The notes: generated from the sequence alone by a model not told the origin. DNA of 64,000 nucleotides from Flavobacterium ardleyense (GCF_033547075.1 NZ_CP137891.1:310001-374000); one strand, 5' to 3'. Numbered from the stretch's first letter, positions 45,456-55,510 are shown. Made by a program: numbers and translations.

Positions 45456-47216
45456 TTAGCGAACACCATGCATCAATTTTTTCAGTACAGGATTTAATGC
45501 CATTACCAATAAACCTGCCACGATAGGTATAATCGTGAAAATTAAGAAGAATGTAGATAAACTATACTGTTCTGTGATATTATCAATTTGTCCACCTAAT
45601 ACCGCGGCTAATTTATTTCCGATGGCAATTGCCAGGTACCACATTCCAAACATAAAGGCAATCATACGAGCTGGAACTAATTTACTTACGTATGACAATC
45701 CAACTGGCGAAAGGAATAGCTCTCCCAACGTATGGAATAAGTATGCGAGTACTAACCAAATCATTGAAACCTTCACCCCTTCTTGAATTCCGTGAGCACC
45801 ATAAGCGAGAAGTCCAAAACCAAGTGCCATAATTATTAAACCTAGTCCGTATTTTACTGCGGCTGAAGGATTGTATTTGCTATCCCATAGTTTAGAAACA
45901 GTTGAAGCAAAAGCGATTATAAAAAATGAATTTAGTATTGAAAACCAACTAGGATCAATTTCTGAAGCGGTTTTGGTAAATTCATTAATCAACATCCAAA
46001 GTGCAATTCCCCAAATACTCAGAAAGGTAATGGCTAGAACAATATTTGACATTAGTGCTTTCTTATAGGTTTGTTTCCATAACAAAACTAAAACCCACGT
46101 AATAATTATCAAAGGAACAACAGTTAGTAAAGTATTCACAACATTAAATATTGTTAGGGAAGTTCCCACAAGTGACCTATCAACACTATCTCTTGCAAAA
46201 ATAATCAATGAAGAGGCACCTTGCTCAAATGACATCCAAAAGAATATGGTAAAAAATGCGAAGATAATTACTGCGATCATTCTATGACGCACTACAGTTG
46301 TGTAACGCAATAAGCGAGAAATCACTAAATATAAAAATAATACCAGAGCGATTAAAATCATAAAAATTGAACCATCTAGATTACCAACATTGAAATCAAA
46401 TAAATTGATTCCTCCAATTTTGGATAATGGATCGTTAAAGGCATATAAAAGACCAATGATTGTAGTTATTACAATTAATGCTATATCCAGCGTAGTGTAT
46501 GGATTCGGCTTGTCATCGTCATTATTTGAGGCAGCTGCTCTTGCGGTTTCTATATCACGCTTCTCTTTGGTTGGAACATCTCCAATGTCTCCAAAAAGGG
46601 GTTTTGCCAACCAAAATTGGATTGTTCCTAGCAACATAAAGATTCCTGCAAGTCCGAAACCATAGTGCCATCCTAAATTTGAAGCTAAATATCCACAAAG
46701 CATCATACCAAAGAATGCTCCAGCGTTTACACCCATGTAGAAAATTGTATATGCTCCATCTTTTTTCTCCGGAAATGCTTTATACATTTCTGATAAGATA
46801 GAAGTCATATTTGGTTTGAAGAAACCAGTTCCGATAACTAATAATCCAAGACCTAAATAAAGCATAAACTCCGACTCAAGAGCCATCGCTGCGTGCCCTA
46901 GAGTCATTATGATCGATCCAATTACCACCGCCCAACGATATCCAATATATCTGTCAGCGATTATTCCACCAAAGATTGGCGTAATATAAAGCAGCATAGC
47001 ATAAGTCCCGTAAAGTGCTCCGGCGTTTTCTGATGTCCAACCCCATCCAGGATTATCACCCATCAAGGCAGCCGTTAAAAATAATATTAATAAAACCCTC
47101 ATTCCATAGAATGAAAATCGCTCCCACATTTCTGTAAAGAATAAGACAAAAAGTCCAGCAGGATGACCTAAAACTTTAGATTCAAAAAAATCTGGATTCG
47201 CAGTAGTTTGTGACAT
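45456..47216 (-). CDS. POT-family proton-coupled peptide transporter (1 of 3)
   Basis: A 586-residue MFS protein of the PTR2/POT family with about 14 helices. The proton-coupling motif EMWERFSFYGMR is in helix 1, followed by GGIIADRYIGYRWAVVIG, GTGFFKPNMTSILSEMY and FYMGVNAGAFFGMMLCGY. A long charged linker, with NNDDDKPN at about 238-245, separates the halves. It should import di- and tripeptides with protons. It is the last gene of a DPP IV - POT - POT - POT run and is 35 bases after the second POT gene. Confidence 0.96.
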   Translation of the reverse strand: MSQTTANPDFFESKVLGHPAGLFVLFFTEMWERFSFYGMRVLLILFLTAALMGDNPGWGWTSENAGALYGTYAMLLYITPIFGGIIADRYIGYRWAVVIGSIIMTLGHAAMALESEFMLYLGLGLLVIGTGFFKPNMTSILSEMYKAFPEKKDGAYTIFYMGVNAGAFFGMMLCGYLASNLGWHYGFGLAGIFMLLGTIQFWLAKPLFGDIGDVPTKEKRDIETARAAASNNDDDKPNPYTTLDIALIVITTIIGLLYAFNDPLSKIGGINLFDFNVGNLDGSIFMILIALVLFLYLVISRLLRYTTVVRHRMIAVIIFAFFTIFFWMSFEQGASSLIIFARDSVDRSLVGTSLTIFNVVNTLLTVVPLIIITWVLVLLWKQTYKKALMSNIVLAITFLSIWGIALWMLINEFTKTASEIDPSWFSILNSFFIIAFASTVSKLWDSKYNPSAAVKYGLGLIIMALGFGLLAYGAHGIQEGVKVSMIWLVLAYLFHTLGELFLSPVGLSYVSKLVPARMIAFMFGMWYLAIAIGNKLAAVLGGQIDNITEQYSLSTFFLIFTIIPIVAGLLVMALNPVLKKLMHGVR

Positions 47217-47251
47217 TTATAGTTAATTTATAATCTTTAAAATTTAGTTTT

Positions 47252-48823
47252 TTAATTGATACCGTGCATCATCTTCACTAGCTTCTTATTGAATAACAGT
47301 AGCATGACTGCGGCAAATAACGGTACACCTGCAATAATAATAAAAAAGGTAGAGATCGAATAAATTTCTGAAATTTTATCAATATATGCTCCCGTCCAAC
47401 TTCCTATAAAGTTTGCAATGGCAGAGGCTGTAAACCACAGTCCAAATAGAAGACCTACGAATTTTTTAGGAGATAATTTACTCACATAAGACAATCCAAC
47501 CGGAGATAAGCACAATTCTCCTACAGTATGGAAGAAGTAAGCCAAGATCAACCAAATCATGCTAACTGATGCGGTTTTTGCACCATCTGGAATACTCAAG
47601 CTACCATACGACAACGCAAAGAAACCTACAGCAACAAAGATCAATCCCATTGCAAATTTTACTGGTCCTGATGGATTCCATACTTTTTCCCATAACTTAC
47701 TAAATGAAGAAGCAAGTGTTATAATGAAAAACGAGTTTAAAATTTGAAACCATGAAACCGTAACCTCAGTAGTTTCTAAATTAAATTCGCGGTTTACTTT
47801 CCAAACACCCAATATCCAGATAATAATAAATGACACGGTTGTAAAAATAATTGTCAGTGGATATCTTGAATAAATTTGCTTAGCTAAACCATATAAAACA
47901 TAGGTTACAATGGCAATAGGAAATATTGTTAAGATCGCATCAACCCATTTAAAAAATGTGGCCGAATCACCAGTAAGCGCTCGCTGCGTATAGTCCTTTG
48001 CAAACAAAGTCATCGATCCACCTGCTTGTTCAAATGCAAAAAAGAAAAATATACTAGCCACCATCAACACTCCCACTACGATAAGTCTATCTCTCACAAT
48101 ATGTGGTGCTGTAGGCACTTCCTCCTCTACAACTGCATTTTCCTTTTCTTTAATATTGACGTCCTGACCTATTACTCCAAAAATCTTTTGTGCAAAGTAA
48201 AATTGGAGCATTCCGAAAAACATAAAGATACCAGCCAATCCAAAACCATAATGCCAGCCGATTTTTTCACCAATATATCCACACAGCAACATTCCTAAAA
48301 ATGCTCCAGCGTTGATTCCCATATAAAAAATAGTATAACCAGCATCCTTTTTGCTACTAGTATCAGGATACAATTGACCAACCATTGATGAGATGTTTGG
48401 TTTAAACATACCGTTACCCAAGATCATAAACAGCAATCCAACGTAAAAGAAGTTTTGACTAAAACCTTCGAGCGCCATAGAAGCATGCCCCAAAGTCATA
48501 ATTAAAGCTCCAATCAAAATAGCTTTCCTATACCCTGTAAATTTATCTGCAATCATCCCTCCTAATAATGGAGTAAGATAAACAAGACCAGTATAAATTC
48601 CGTAAAGCTTAAGAGCTTCCTCATTGGTCCAAGCCCATCCACCACTAGTTAATTCGCTTACCAAAAAAACTGTTAGCAGCGCTCGCATTCCGTAATACGA
48701 AAAGCGCTCCCACATTTCGGTAAAAAACAAAATGAATAATGAAGCAGGATGATTCATCAACATTGATTGATCTACTCCTCTATTATCTAAGTGCTTTAAT
48801 AATAATTCATCCTGTGAAGCCAT
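47252..48823 (-). CDS. POT-family proton-coupled peptide transporter (2 of 3)
   Basis: A 523-residue paralogue of the preceding transporter. Helix 1 carries EMWERFSYYGMR, then GGMIADKFTGYRKAILIG, GNGMFKPNISSMVGQLY and FYMGINAGAFLGMLLCGYIGEKIGWHYGFG. It lacks about 60 residues of the central linker seen in the 586-residue copy. The close similarity of these two in the first halves points to tandem duplication. A 215-base gap separates it from the third POT gene upstream. Confidence 0.96.
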   Translation of the reverse strand: MASQDELLLKHLDNRGVDQSMLMNHPASLFILFFTEMWERFSYYGMRALLTVFLVSELTSGGWAWTNEEALKLYGIYTGLVYLTPLLGGMIADKFTGYRKAILIGALIMTLGHASMALEGFSQNFFYVGLLFMILGNGMFKPNISSMVGQLYPDTSSKKDAGYTIFYMGINAGAFLGMLLCGYIGEKIGWHYGFGLAGIFMFFGMLQFYFAQKIFGVIGQDVNIKEKENAVVEEEVPTAPHIVRDRLIVVGVLMVASIFFFFAFEQAGGSMTLFAKDYTQRALTGDSATFFKWVDAILTIFPIAIVTYVLYGLAKQIYSRYPLTIIFTTVSFIIIWILGVWKVNREFNLETTEVTVSWFQILNSFFIITLASSFSKLWEKVWNPSGPVKFAMGLIFVAVGFFALSYGSLSIPDGAKTASVSMIWLILAYFFHTVGELCLSPVGLSYVSKLSPKKFVGLLFGLWFTASAIANFIGSWTGAYIDKISEIYSISTFFIIIAGVPLFAAVMLLLFNKKLVKMMHGIN

Positions 48824-49038
48824 TGTTGTAGTTGTTTATTTTATTAATTCTCTTGCGAGAACTTTAATGTCATTTGATCAGTAACCTACTATTTGAAATT
48901 GAATTTTCAAAGGTTTTATCACTATGCGTTTGCGAATCTAACTTTTTGTTATCAAAACTCCAATACGTTATTGAAAAAACAATAGATGTTTTTGAAGAAA
49001 AACAGTTAAATGCTATCTCGAAAAATGAATTGATGTAA

Positions 49039-50544
49039 TTATTTTACCTCCATCATTAGTTTTCTGATAATTGGAGATACAATTAATAAGATTGCTCCTG
49101 CTATAAAAGCATAAATTGCTAATTGATAATATCCTTCGGTATAACCTTGTAATTTTGTCACTAAAGATGCATTCTCATCTGGAGAAGACATTCCAGCTCC
49201 TAAGATTCCTGCTGCATATTGCCCGTAAGCACTCGCAAGGAACCATAATCCCATCATCATTCCACCAAGTCTTTTTGGCGACAGCTTAGTCATCGTGCTC
49301 AGTCCGATTGGCGAAAGACATAATTCGGCAATTGTTACAATTAGATAGGCTCCAGTAAATACGTTTAGAGAAGTAATTCCTTCCACGTTTGCGAAAAATC
49401 TAGTGTAATAAAACACGTAGAAAGCTGCTCCTAATAGAACAAATCCTAAACCGAACTTAACGACTGTGTTTGGTTCAATTTTCTTTTTGGCCATAGCTAA
49501 CCATAATAATCCTAGCAATGGACTGAAGATAATTACGAATAATGAGTTTGCCGAGTTGTTTACGATATTTGGATTAATATCAAAAAACAATAAGTTGTGA
49601 CTCAAGTTTTCACGTGCAAATAATGCTAGCGAACCACCACTCTGCTCAAAGAATGCGAAGAATGCAATCGAGAACATTATAAATATAAGAGCGGCGAAAA
49701 GCTTTTTACGACTAGCTGCATCTTTTTCCTTAAAGGTTTCGTACAAGAAATAAACAAGTGCCAACGGTCCGATTGTATACATGAAGTAATCTGTATAGTC
49801 GGTATTAATAATCATAATGTAAATTAATGGTAAAATCAAAAATGAACCTACATACACGGCTACTTCACGAGTTGTACGCGTTGTTTTTGGAAGTTCTAAT
49901 ATCGGACTGTCTCCAATCGGACCTAGACTATTTTTAATTATTGCAAAGGTAATTAAACCAATAAACATTACGAAAGCTGCTGCAAGAAAGGCATAGCTCC
50001 AACCCCAGTCTTCACTTGTTCCAAGATAAACACAGATTGCTCCTCCTAATAATGCTCCGATATTAATTCCTGAATAAAACAGTCCGAAACCTGCGTCACG
50101 ACGAGGATCTCCTTCTTTATATAAATCTCCCACCATTGATGAGATATTTGGTTTGAAGAATCCTGTTCCAATGATTGTGAGGGTAATTCCGTAAAAGAAA
50201 TAGACGTGCGGATCGTACGCAATCAGTAGATTTCCTAAAATCATTACGATTCCTCCAAAAACCAGGGACTTTTTAAATCCTAAAATCTTATCAGCAAAAA
50301 CACCTCCAACAAAGGTAAAAGCGTAAACAAATGCTTGAATAGCACCATATTTTAGGTTTGCTTCCTTATCTGAAAATGCCAAACCTAAAAGTTGATCTGC
50401 CATAAAAATTGTTAGAACGCCACGCATTCCGTAAAAACAGAAACGCTCCCACATTTCTACAAGAAATAAATACCAAAGCTGCTTTGGATATTTGCCCTCA
50501 AAATTTTGAATCTCTTCTAAGGTCGGTTTTAGTGTTTGTGCCAT
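49039..50544 (-). CDS. POT-family proton-coupled peptide transporter (3 of 3)
   Basis: A 501-residue peptide transporter, more divergent than the other two. Motifs: EMWERFCFYGMRGVLTIFM, GGVFADKILGFKKSLVFG, GTGFFKPNISSMVGDLY and LFYSGINIGALLGGAICVYLG. It is encoded 15 bases downstream of the DPP IV gene, so the peptidase and this carrier are co-transcribed: dipeptides released by the peptidase can be taken up by the carrier. Confidence 0.96.
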   Translation of the reverse strand: MAQTLKPTLEEIQNFEGKYPKQLWYLFLVEMWERFCFYGMRGVLTIFMADQLLGLAFSDKEANLKYGAIQAFVYAFTFVGGVFADKILGFKKSLVFGGIVMILGNLLIAYDPHVYFFYGITLTIIGTGFFKPNISSMVGDLYKEGDPRRDAGFGLFYSGINIGALLGGAICVYLGTSEDWGWSYAFLAAAFVMFIGLITFAIIKNSLGPIGDSPILELPKTTRTTREVAVYVGSFLILPLIYIMIINTDYTDYFMYTIGPLALVYFLYETFKEKDAASRKKLFAALIFIMFSIAFFAFFEQSGGSLALFARENLSHNLLFFDINPNIVNNSANSLFVIIFSPLLGLLWLAMAKKKIEPNTVVKFGLGFVLLGAAFYVFYYTRFFANVEGITSLNVFTGAYLIVTIAELCLSPIGLSTMTKLSPKRLGGMMMGLWFLASAYGQYAAGILGAGMSSPDENASLVTKLQGYTEGYYQLAIYAFIAGAILLIVSPIIRKLMMEVK

Positions 50545-50559
50545 CTTAATTGTGGGTAG

Positions 50560-52731
50560 TTATAATTTTTCTTTAATGTAATTTGTCATTTTATTAAACA
50601 ATTGAACGCGAGTTTTTCCACCATAAATACCGTGGTTTTTATCTGGATAAATCTGCGAATCAAATTGTTTGTTTGCTTGGATTAATGCTTCCATCATTTC
50701 CATGGTGTTTTGCACATGCACGTTGTCATCTGCAGATCCGTGAATAATCAAAAGATTTCCGGTAAGCTTATCAACATGATTTATTGGTGAGTTATCATCA
50801 TATCCCGAAGGATTTTCTTGCGGCGTGTGCATGTAACGCTCCGTATAAATTGAATCATAATAGCGCCAATTTGTTACAGGAGCTACCGCAATTGCCATTT
50901 TGAAAACGTCATTTCCTTTAAGCAGACAGTTTGCCGCCATGAATCCTCCGTAACTCCAACCAAAAATTCCAATGCGAGATTGATCGATATAATTATAATT
51001 ACCCAAAACTTTCGCTGCATCTATCTGATCTTCTACCTCGTATTTCCCTAATTGAAGTTGAGTTACTTTTTTGAATTCAGCTCCTTTAAATCCTGTTCCG
51101 CGACCATCTACGCATGCAACAATATAACCTTGCTGAGTTAGCATCGAAAACCAGTAGTCATTTGTAATATTCCACTGATTGGCTACTTGCTGAGATCCTG
51201 GCCCTGAATATTGGAACATAAACAGCGGATATTTTTTTGAAGGATCAAAATCTTTTGGCTTCAAAATCCAAGCGTTCAAATTATGTCCTTTCTCTGTAGT
51301 AAGTACGAAAAATTCTTTGTTCGGGATTCCAAAGTCCTTTACCTTGTTAAGAAGTGCAGAATTATCTTCGATAAGTTTTAACTCTTTACCAGTTGAAGCA
51401 GCATTTAGAGTAAAAATAGTGGGTTGAGTCGAGCTCGAAAAATTATTGATAAAATGTTCGTAGTTCGGGCTGAAAGTAGCCGAGTTTGTTCCTTCTTTTA
51501 GCGAAAGCTTCTTCTTATTTCTCCCATTTAAATCGATGCTATAAACAGATCTGTTAATAGAGCCATCTTCGGTAGACTGAAAATAAACTTTTGAATTTTT
51601 TGCATCTAATCCGTAGAAACTACTTACTTCCCAAGAACCTTTGGTCACTTGATTGATCAACTTTCCGCTTTTATCATAAAGGTAAATATGGTTAAAACCA
51701 TCTTTTTCACTCGTCCAAACAAAACTATTATTGTCTAAAAAAGTTAGATTATCTGTAACATCAACATAAGTATTGTTGGTTTCATTAAGAGTAATCGAGG
51801 TCTTTCCTGATTTTCCATCAACAAACAGAAGGTCTAAATTGTTTTGATGGCGATTTAAAACTTGCGCACTAAGCACATTTGCATCCTTTGTCCATTGAAG
51901 TCTAGCAATGTAAAAATCCTCATACTTCCCTAAATCAACGGTCAAAGTTTTATTAGTATCGACTGAATAAATTTGCAGAGAAACTTTCGAATTGTTTTCG
52001 CCAGCTTTAGGATATTTAAAAGTCTGACTAGTTGGATATAAATTTCCTTCAAAAATATCCATTGAAAATTCAGGAACTAAGGTTTCGTCAAACTTTATAT
52101 AGGCAATTTTTTTACTATCTGCACTCCAATCAAAAGCGCGGACAAATGCAAATTCTTCTTCATAAACCCAGTCAGAAATACCGTTGATGATACTGTTTTT
52201 CGCTCCATCGAAGGTAATTTGTTTCGTTTCCTTTGAAGCAATCGTGTAGATAAAAAGATTATTATCTTTTGCGTAAGCGATTTGCTTTCCGTCAGGAGAA
52301 AATGTAGGTTCTTGAATTCCAAAGTCGGCGATTGCTACAAGATTTTTAGTTGCACGATTGTACAAAAAGTAATTAGCAGTAAAAGAGTGCCTGTATATTG
52401 CATTTGTGTTCGTGGCAATTAATAATTGCTTCTCATCTTGACTAAATACGTAACTATCAATAGATTTAAGTGTGCCAAAATCTTCAGATGAGATTATTTG
52501 GTCCGCTTTCGCTAAAGTTGCATAATTATATAAATCTATAGAAAAACTGCGCTTGGACTGATCATAATTAAGTACAGTATACTGATTTGTGTTTTTCATA
52601 GATTGAAGTTCGTCCATTCCTTTGGTTCTAAACGCACCAGAATATATACCTTCAACCGTTATTTTTTGCTGTGCTACTGCTGATATACAGAAGAATAACA
52701 GCATCAGGGCAAGCCTCTTTGAATTCATCAT
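50560..52731 (-). CDS. Dipeptidyl peptidase IV (S9B family)
   Basis: A 723-residue exported serine peptidase that releases N-terminal X-Pro (or X-Ala) dipeptides. A signal peptide (about 1-20, ending VAQ) is followed by the DPP IV beta-propeller (about 80-440; the paired glutamates of the substrate-anchoring loop are visible in DWVYEEEFAF). The alpha/beta-hydrolase domain has the triad Ser593 in GWSYGG, Asp668 in HGSADDNVHV and His700 in DKNHGIYGG. It is the first gene of the peptide uptake run. Confidence 0.96.
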   Translation of the reverse strand: MMNSKRLALMLLFFCISAVAQQKITVEGIYSGAFRTKGMDELQSMKNTNQYTVLNYDQSKRSFSIDLYNYATLAKADQIISSEDFGTLKSIDSYVFSQDEKQLLIATNTNAIYRHSFTANYFLYNRATKNLVAIADFGIQEPTFSPDGKQIAYAKDNNLFIYTIASKETKQITFDGAKNSIINGISDWVYEEEFAFVRAFDWSADSKKIAYIKFDETLVPEFSMDIFEGNLYPTSQTFKYPKAGENNSKVSLQIYSVDTNKTLTVDLGKYEDFYIARLQWTKDANVLSAQVLNRHQNNLDLLFVDGKSGKTSITLNETNNTYVDVTDNLTFLDNNSFVWTSEKDGFNHIYLYDKSGKLINQVTKGSWEVSSFYGLDAKNSKVYFQSTEDGSINRSVYSIDLNGRNKKKLSLKEGTNSATFSPNYEHFINNFSSSTQPTIFTLNAASTGKELKLIEDNSALLNKVKDFGIPNKEFFVLTTEKGHNLNAWILKPKDFDPSKKYPLFMFQYSGPGSQQVANQWNITNDYWFSMLTQQGYIVACVDGRGTGFKGAEFKKVTQLQLGKYEVEDQIDAAKVLGNYNYIDQSRIGIFGWSYGGFMAANCLLKGNDVFKMAIAVAPVTNWRYYDSIYTERYMHTPQENPSGYDDNSPINHVDKLTGNLLIIHGSADDNVHVQNTMEMMEALIQANKQFDSQIYPDKNHGIYGGKTRVQLFNKMTNYIKEKL

Positions 52732-53151
52732 AAATTTATAAATATAAAAACTGTCAATTTTAGTGAAAAATTTGCACTTATCAGCACTTTTAGCTGTTAA
52801 AGTACACGTTTCAAGATCGTATTTATATTTTTTGAATTTCTATACATATTGAAAAATTTTATTATAAAATGCTTATTATAGATCCTTAAAATTAGAAATG
52901 ATTGATTTGGCAAACTGCCACCGCAATTTTAGATTTTGATTTGGAGAACTGTATATTATGTTTTAACGAGTCTTTAACTAACTATCAGCTTGTTTAGCTT
53001 TACCTTCGAATAGTTAAACAAATAATTGGTTTTTATTTGAAATTTTGAAATCTAAAATGTAGTATTCATCTTAAATTTTGAGGGAATTTTACTTTTTTAG
53101 TTCAAAATATGATGTTAGTAATAATTTAGTTTAGTTTTTAGTTTGTTTAGT
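52732..53151. other. Long intergenic region between DPP IV and HMG-CoA reductase genes
   Basis: AT-rich, no supported open reading frame on either strand. The left part should hold the promoter of the minus-strand DPP IV gene. Around 52990-53025 an imperfect dyad TTGTTTA ... TAGTTAAACAA is visible. The region ends in a strong plus-strand terminator (53152-53190), so some transcript runs rightward through it. Confidence 0.5.
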
Positions 53152-53190
53152 AAGGCCATTTCCATCCGCAGGAGATGGCCTTTCTTTATC
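53152..53190 (+). terminator. Strong hairpin terminator upstream of the HMG-CoA reductase gene
   Basis: A 12-bp stem (AAGGCCATTTCC with GGAGATGGCCTT, one wobble pair) around the loop ATCCGCA, followed by TCTTTATC. It lies 66 bases upstream of the HMG-CoA reductase ATG and points in the same direction, although the nearest upstream gene is on the other strand. Confidence 0.7.
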
Positions 53191-53219
53191 TAAACAAATG
53201 GCTTAAAGAATAAAAAAAT

Positions 53220-53227
53220 TACCTTTG
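53220..53227 (+). promoter_or_regulatory. Bacteroidota -7 element for the HMG-CoA reductase gene
   Basis: TACCTTTG, exact TAnnTTTG match, 21 bases before the ATG at 53248, and downstream of the hairpin terminator, so the gene can be transcribed independently of the terminated leader. Confidence 0.5.
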
Positions 53228-53247
53228 CGGATTAATACTTTGATTTA

Positions 53248-54570
53248 ATGAACAAGTTTATATCGGGATTTTCTAAGTTGTCTAAACTAGAAAAAATAAA
53301 ATGGATAGCGAATACGTATTTCTCTACACCAGAAGAAGTAGAAGCATTGCTTACAACTTACTGGAATGCGGATGAGAAATTGCAGTTACTTCACGATGAA
53401 TTTGTAGAAAATACCATTACTAATTTTTACCTTCCTCTTGGCGTTGCACCCAATTTCTTGATTAACGATACAGTTTATACCATACCAATGGCAATCGAAG
53501 AAAGTTCAGTAGTCGCGGCAGCAGCAAAGTCGGCAAAGTACTGGAGTGATCGCGGCGGATTTAAAACTTCCATTATTGGAACTGAAAAAATAGGTCAAGT
53601 TCACTTTTTATTTAGCGGAAGCTCCCAAAAACTTCAACAATTTATCCAATCAATAAAGCCGCTATTCTACTCAAATACAGATCATTTTACAATAAATATG
53701 CAGAAACGCGGAGGCGGTATTCTAGATATTATTTTAAAAGATAAGACAGATCTAGTACCCAATTACTATCAGCTTCATGCAACTTTTGAAACTAAAGATA
53801 GTATGGGAGCAAATTTTATCAATACTTGCTTAGAGGAGTTTAGCAAAACGCTGCTGTCACAGGCAGAACTTTGCACAGACTTTAGCGAAGACGAAAAGAA
53901 TATACAAGTAATTATGAGTATTCTGTCTAATTATGTCCCTAATTGTCTAGTGCGAGCAGAAGTGTCATGTAAAGTAGAAGACCTAGCAGATTCTACTATT
54001 AAAAATCCTCAAGAGTTTGCCGAAAAATTTGTGAGAGCGATTCAAATTGCAGAAGTTGAGCCATATCGCGCTGTAACTCATAATAAAGGTATCATGAATG
54101 GTGTTGATTCTGTAATTCTAGCCACTGGAAATGACTTTAGAGCAATAGAAGCTGGAGTTCACGCCTATGCATCTCGTAGCGGAAAGTACTCATCATTATC
54201 GCACGCAAAAGTCGAAAATGGAATCTTTACGATGTGGTTGGAAATTCCACTTGCACTCGGTACAGTAGGCGGTCTAACCTCTTTGCATCCATTGGTGAAA
54301 TTTAGTCTTGAAATGCTCAAAAAACCATCCGCTCAACAGCTAATGCAAATTGTAGCCGCCACAGGACTTGCTCAAAATTTTGCCGCAATCAAATCCTTGA
54401 CCACAACCGGTATACAGGCAGGACATATGAAAATGCACCTCAATAATATTCTGAATCAACTCGAAGCGTCGGATGATGAGAGAACCGAAGTTCGAAATCA
54501 TTTTAAATCGAATACTGTAACACACGCTGCTGTCGTGGAGCTCATCAAAAAAACTCGAAATACCATTTAA
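53248..54570 (+). CDS. Hydroxymethylglutaryl-CoA reductase (class II-like)
   Basis: Makes mevalonate from HMG-CoA, the committing step of the mevalonate route to isoprenoids. The 440-residue soluble protein follows the class II pattern: AIEESSVVAAAAKSAKYW, DSMGANFINTCLE, THNKGIMNGVDSVILATGNDFRAIEAG, the LALGTVGG nucleotide-binding stretch, and a C-terminal GHMKMHLNN histidine. Eukaryote-like membrane segments are absent. The next gene, a GHMP kinase, follows after 10 bases and likely acts later in the same route. Confidence 0.92.
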   Translation: MNKFISGFSKLSKLEKIKWIANTYFSTPEEVEALLTTYWNADEKLQLLHDEFVENTITNFYLPLGVAPNFLINDTVYTIPMAIEESSVVAAAAKSAKYWSDRGGFKTSIIGTEKIGQVHFLFSGSSQKLQQFIQSIKPLFYSNTDHFTINMQKRGGGILDIILKDKTDLVPNYYQLHATFETKDSMGANFINTCLEEFSKTLLSQAELCTDFSEDEKNIQVIMSILSNYVPNCLVRAEVSCKVEDLADSTIKNPQEFAEKFVRAIQIAEVEPYRAVTHNKGIMNGVDSVILATGNDFRAIEAGVHAYASRSGKYSSLSHAKVENGIFTMWLEIPLALGTVGGLTSLHPLVKFSLEMLKKPSAQQLMQIVAATGLAQNFAAIKSLTTTGIQAGHMKMHLNNILNQLEASDDERTEVRNHFKSNTVTHAAVVELIKKTRNTI

Positions 54571-54580
54571 TACTTCCACT

Positions 54581-55495
54581 TTGAAACAGCGATTTTATAG
54601 CAACGGGAAATTACTGATCACCGGCGAGTATCTAGTTCTTGACGGTGCCAAAGCCCTAGCTTTGCCCACTATATACGGTCAGGATCTGTGTATATCCAAA
54701 AATGATATACCTGGAATACAGTGGCGAAGTTTTGACCATCACAATATCCTTTGGTTTGAAACTCAAATTAGCTACAATGAAATAGTCCTCGGCGCAGATC
54801 CTGAGAATCGCGAAGTTAGAAATATGTTGATTAATATTTTACACGGAGCGTATCTTCAGAATCCGAAGTGTCTGCAGGCGGAGCACGACCTCTTGATAGA
54901 AACGCACCTTGATTTTGACAGGTCGTGGGGCTTAGGGACTTCTTCTACGCTAATTAACAATATAGCCGAGTGGACCAAGACCGATGCTTTTACGCTTCTT
55001 AAAACAACGTTTGGAGGTAGCGGTTATGACATCGCTGTGGCAAAAGCAAAAAGCGCCATTATATATAAAATTGAAAAAGGTCAATCAACATTTGAATCCA
55101 TAAATTTTTCACCAAAATTTCGTGATTTGATCTATTTCGTACATTTAAATAAAAAGCAGGATAGCAATGCTGTCATCAAAAACTACAAAAGAAAAGGAAT
55201 AGTTTCTGAAAGGGATATCAGTAAGATCAACCAACTAACCGAGCAAATTAAAACTGCAGAGAGCTTTGATCAGTTTTGTTTAGGTTTAGAAAATCATGAG
55301 CAAATAATTTCAAAAATCATTCAAGTTCCCACCATAAAGGAAGAACTATTTCAAGATTTTCATGGGACAATTAAAAGTCTAGGTGGCTGGGGAGGTGACT
55401 TTATTTTGGCTGCAACCAAAGAAAATCCTACCACATACTTCCAAGCGAAAGGATATGAAACGGTAATTCCGTATAGCAAAATGATATTGGAATAA
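54581..55495 (+). CDS. GYDIA-type GHMP kinase (mevalonate pathway)
   Basis: A 304-residue GHMP-superfamily kinase. The N-terminus MKQRFYSNGKLLITGEYLVLDGAKALALPT is typical of mevalonate and phosphomevalonate kinases. The ATP-binding glycine/serine loop appears as SWGLGTSSTLINNIAEW, and the C-terminal motif as LGGWGGDFILA. The subgroup is named for the GSGYDIA motif, seen here in FGGSGYDIAVAKA. The start is TTG at 54581; there is no in-frame ATG until about residue 80, and homologues begin at this point. It is co-transcribed with HMG-CoA reductase. Which phosphorylation it performs is not decided by sequence. Confidence 0.9.
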   Translation: MKQRFYSNGKLLITGEYLVLDGAKALALPTIYGQDLCISKNDIPGIQWRSFDHHNILWFETQISYNEIVLGADPENREVRNMLINILHGAYLQNPKCLQAEHDLLIETHLDFDRSWGLGTSSTLINNIAEWTKTDAFTLLKTTFGGSGYDIAVAKAKSAIIYKIEKGQSTFESINFSPKFRDLIYFVHLNKKQDSNAVIKNYKRKGIVSERDISKINQLTEQIKTAESFDQFCLGLENHEQIISKIIQVPTIKEELFQDFHGTIKSLGGWGGDFILAATKENPTTYFQAKGYETVIPYSKMILE

Positions 55496-55510
55496 AACAT
55501 CTTTAAGTAT

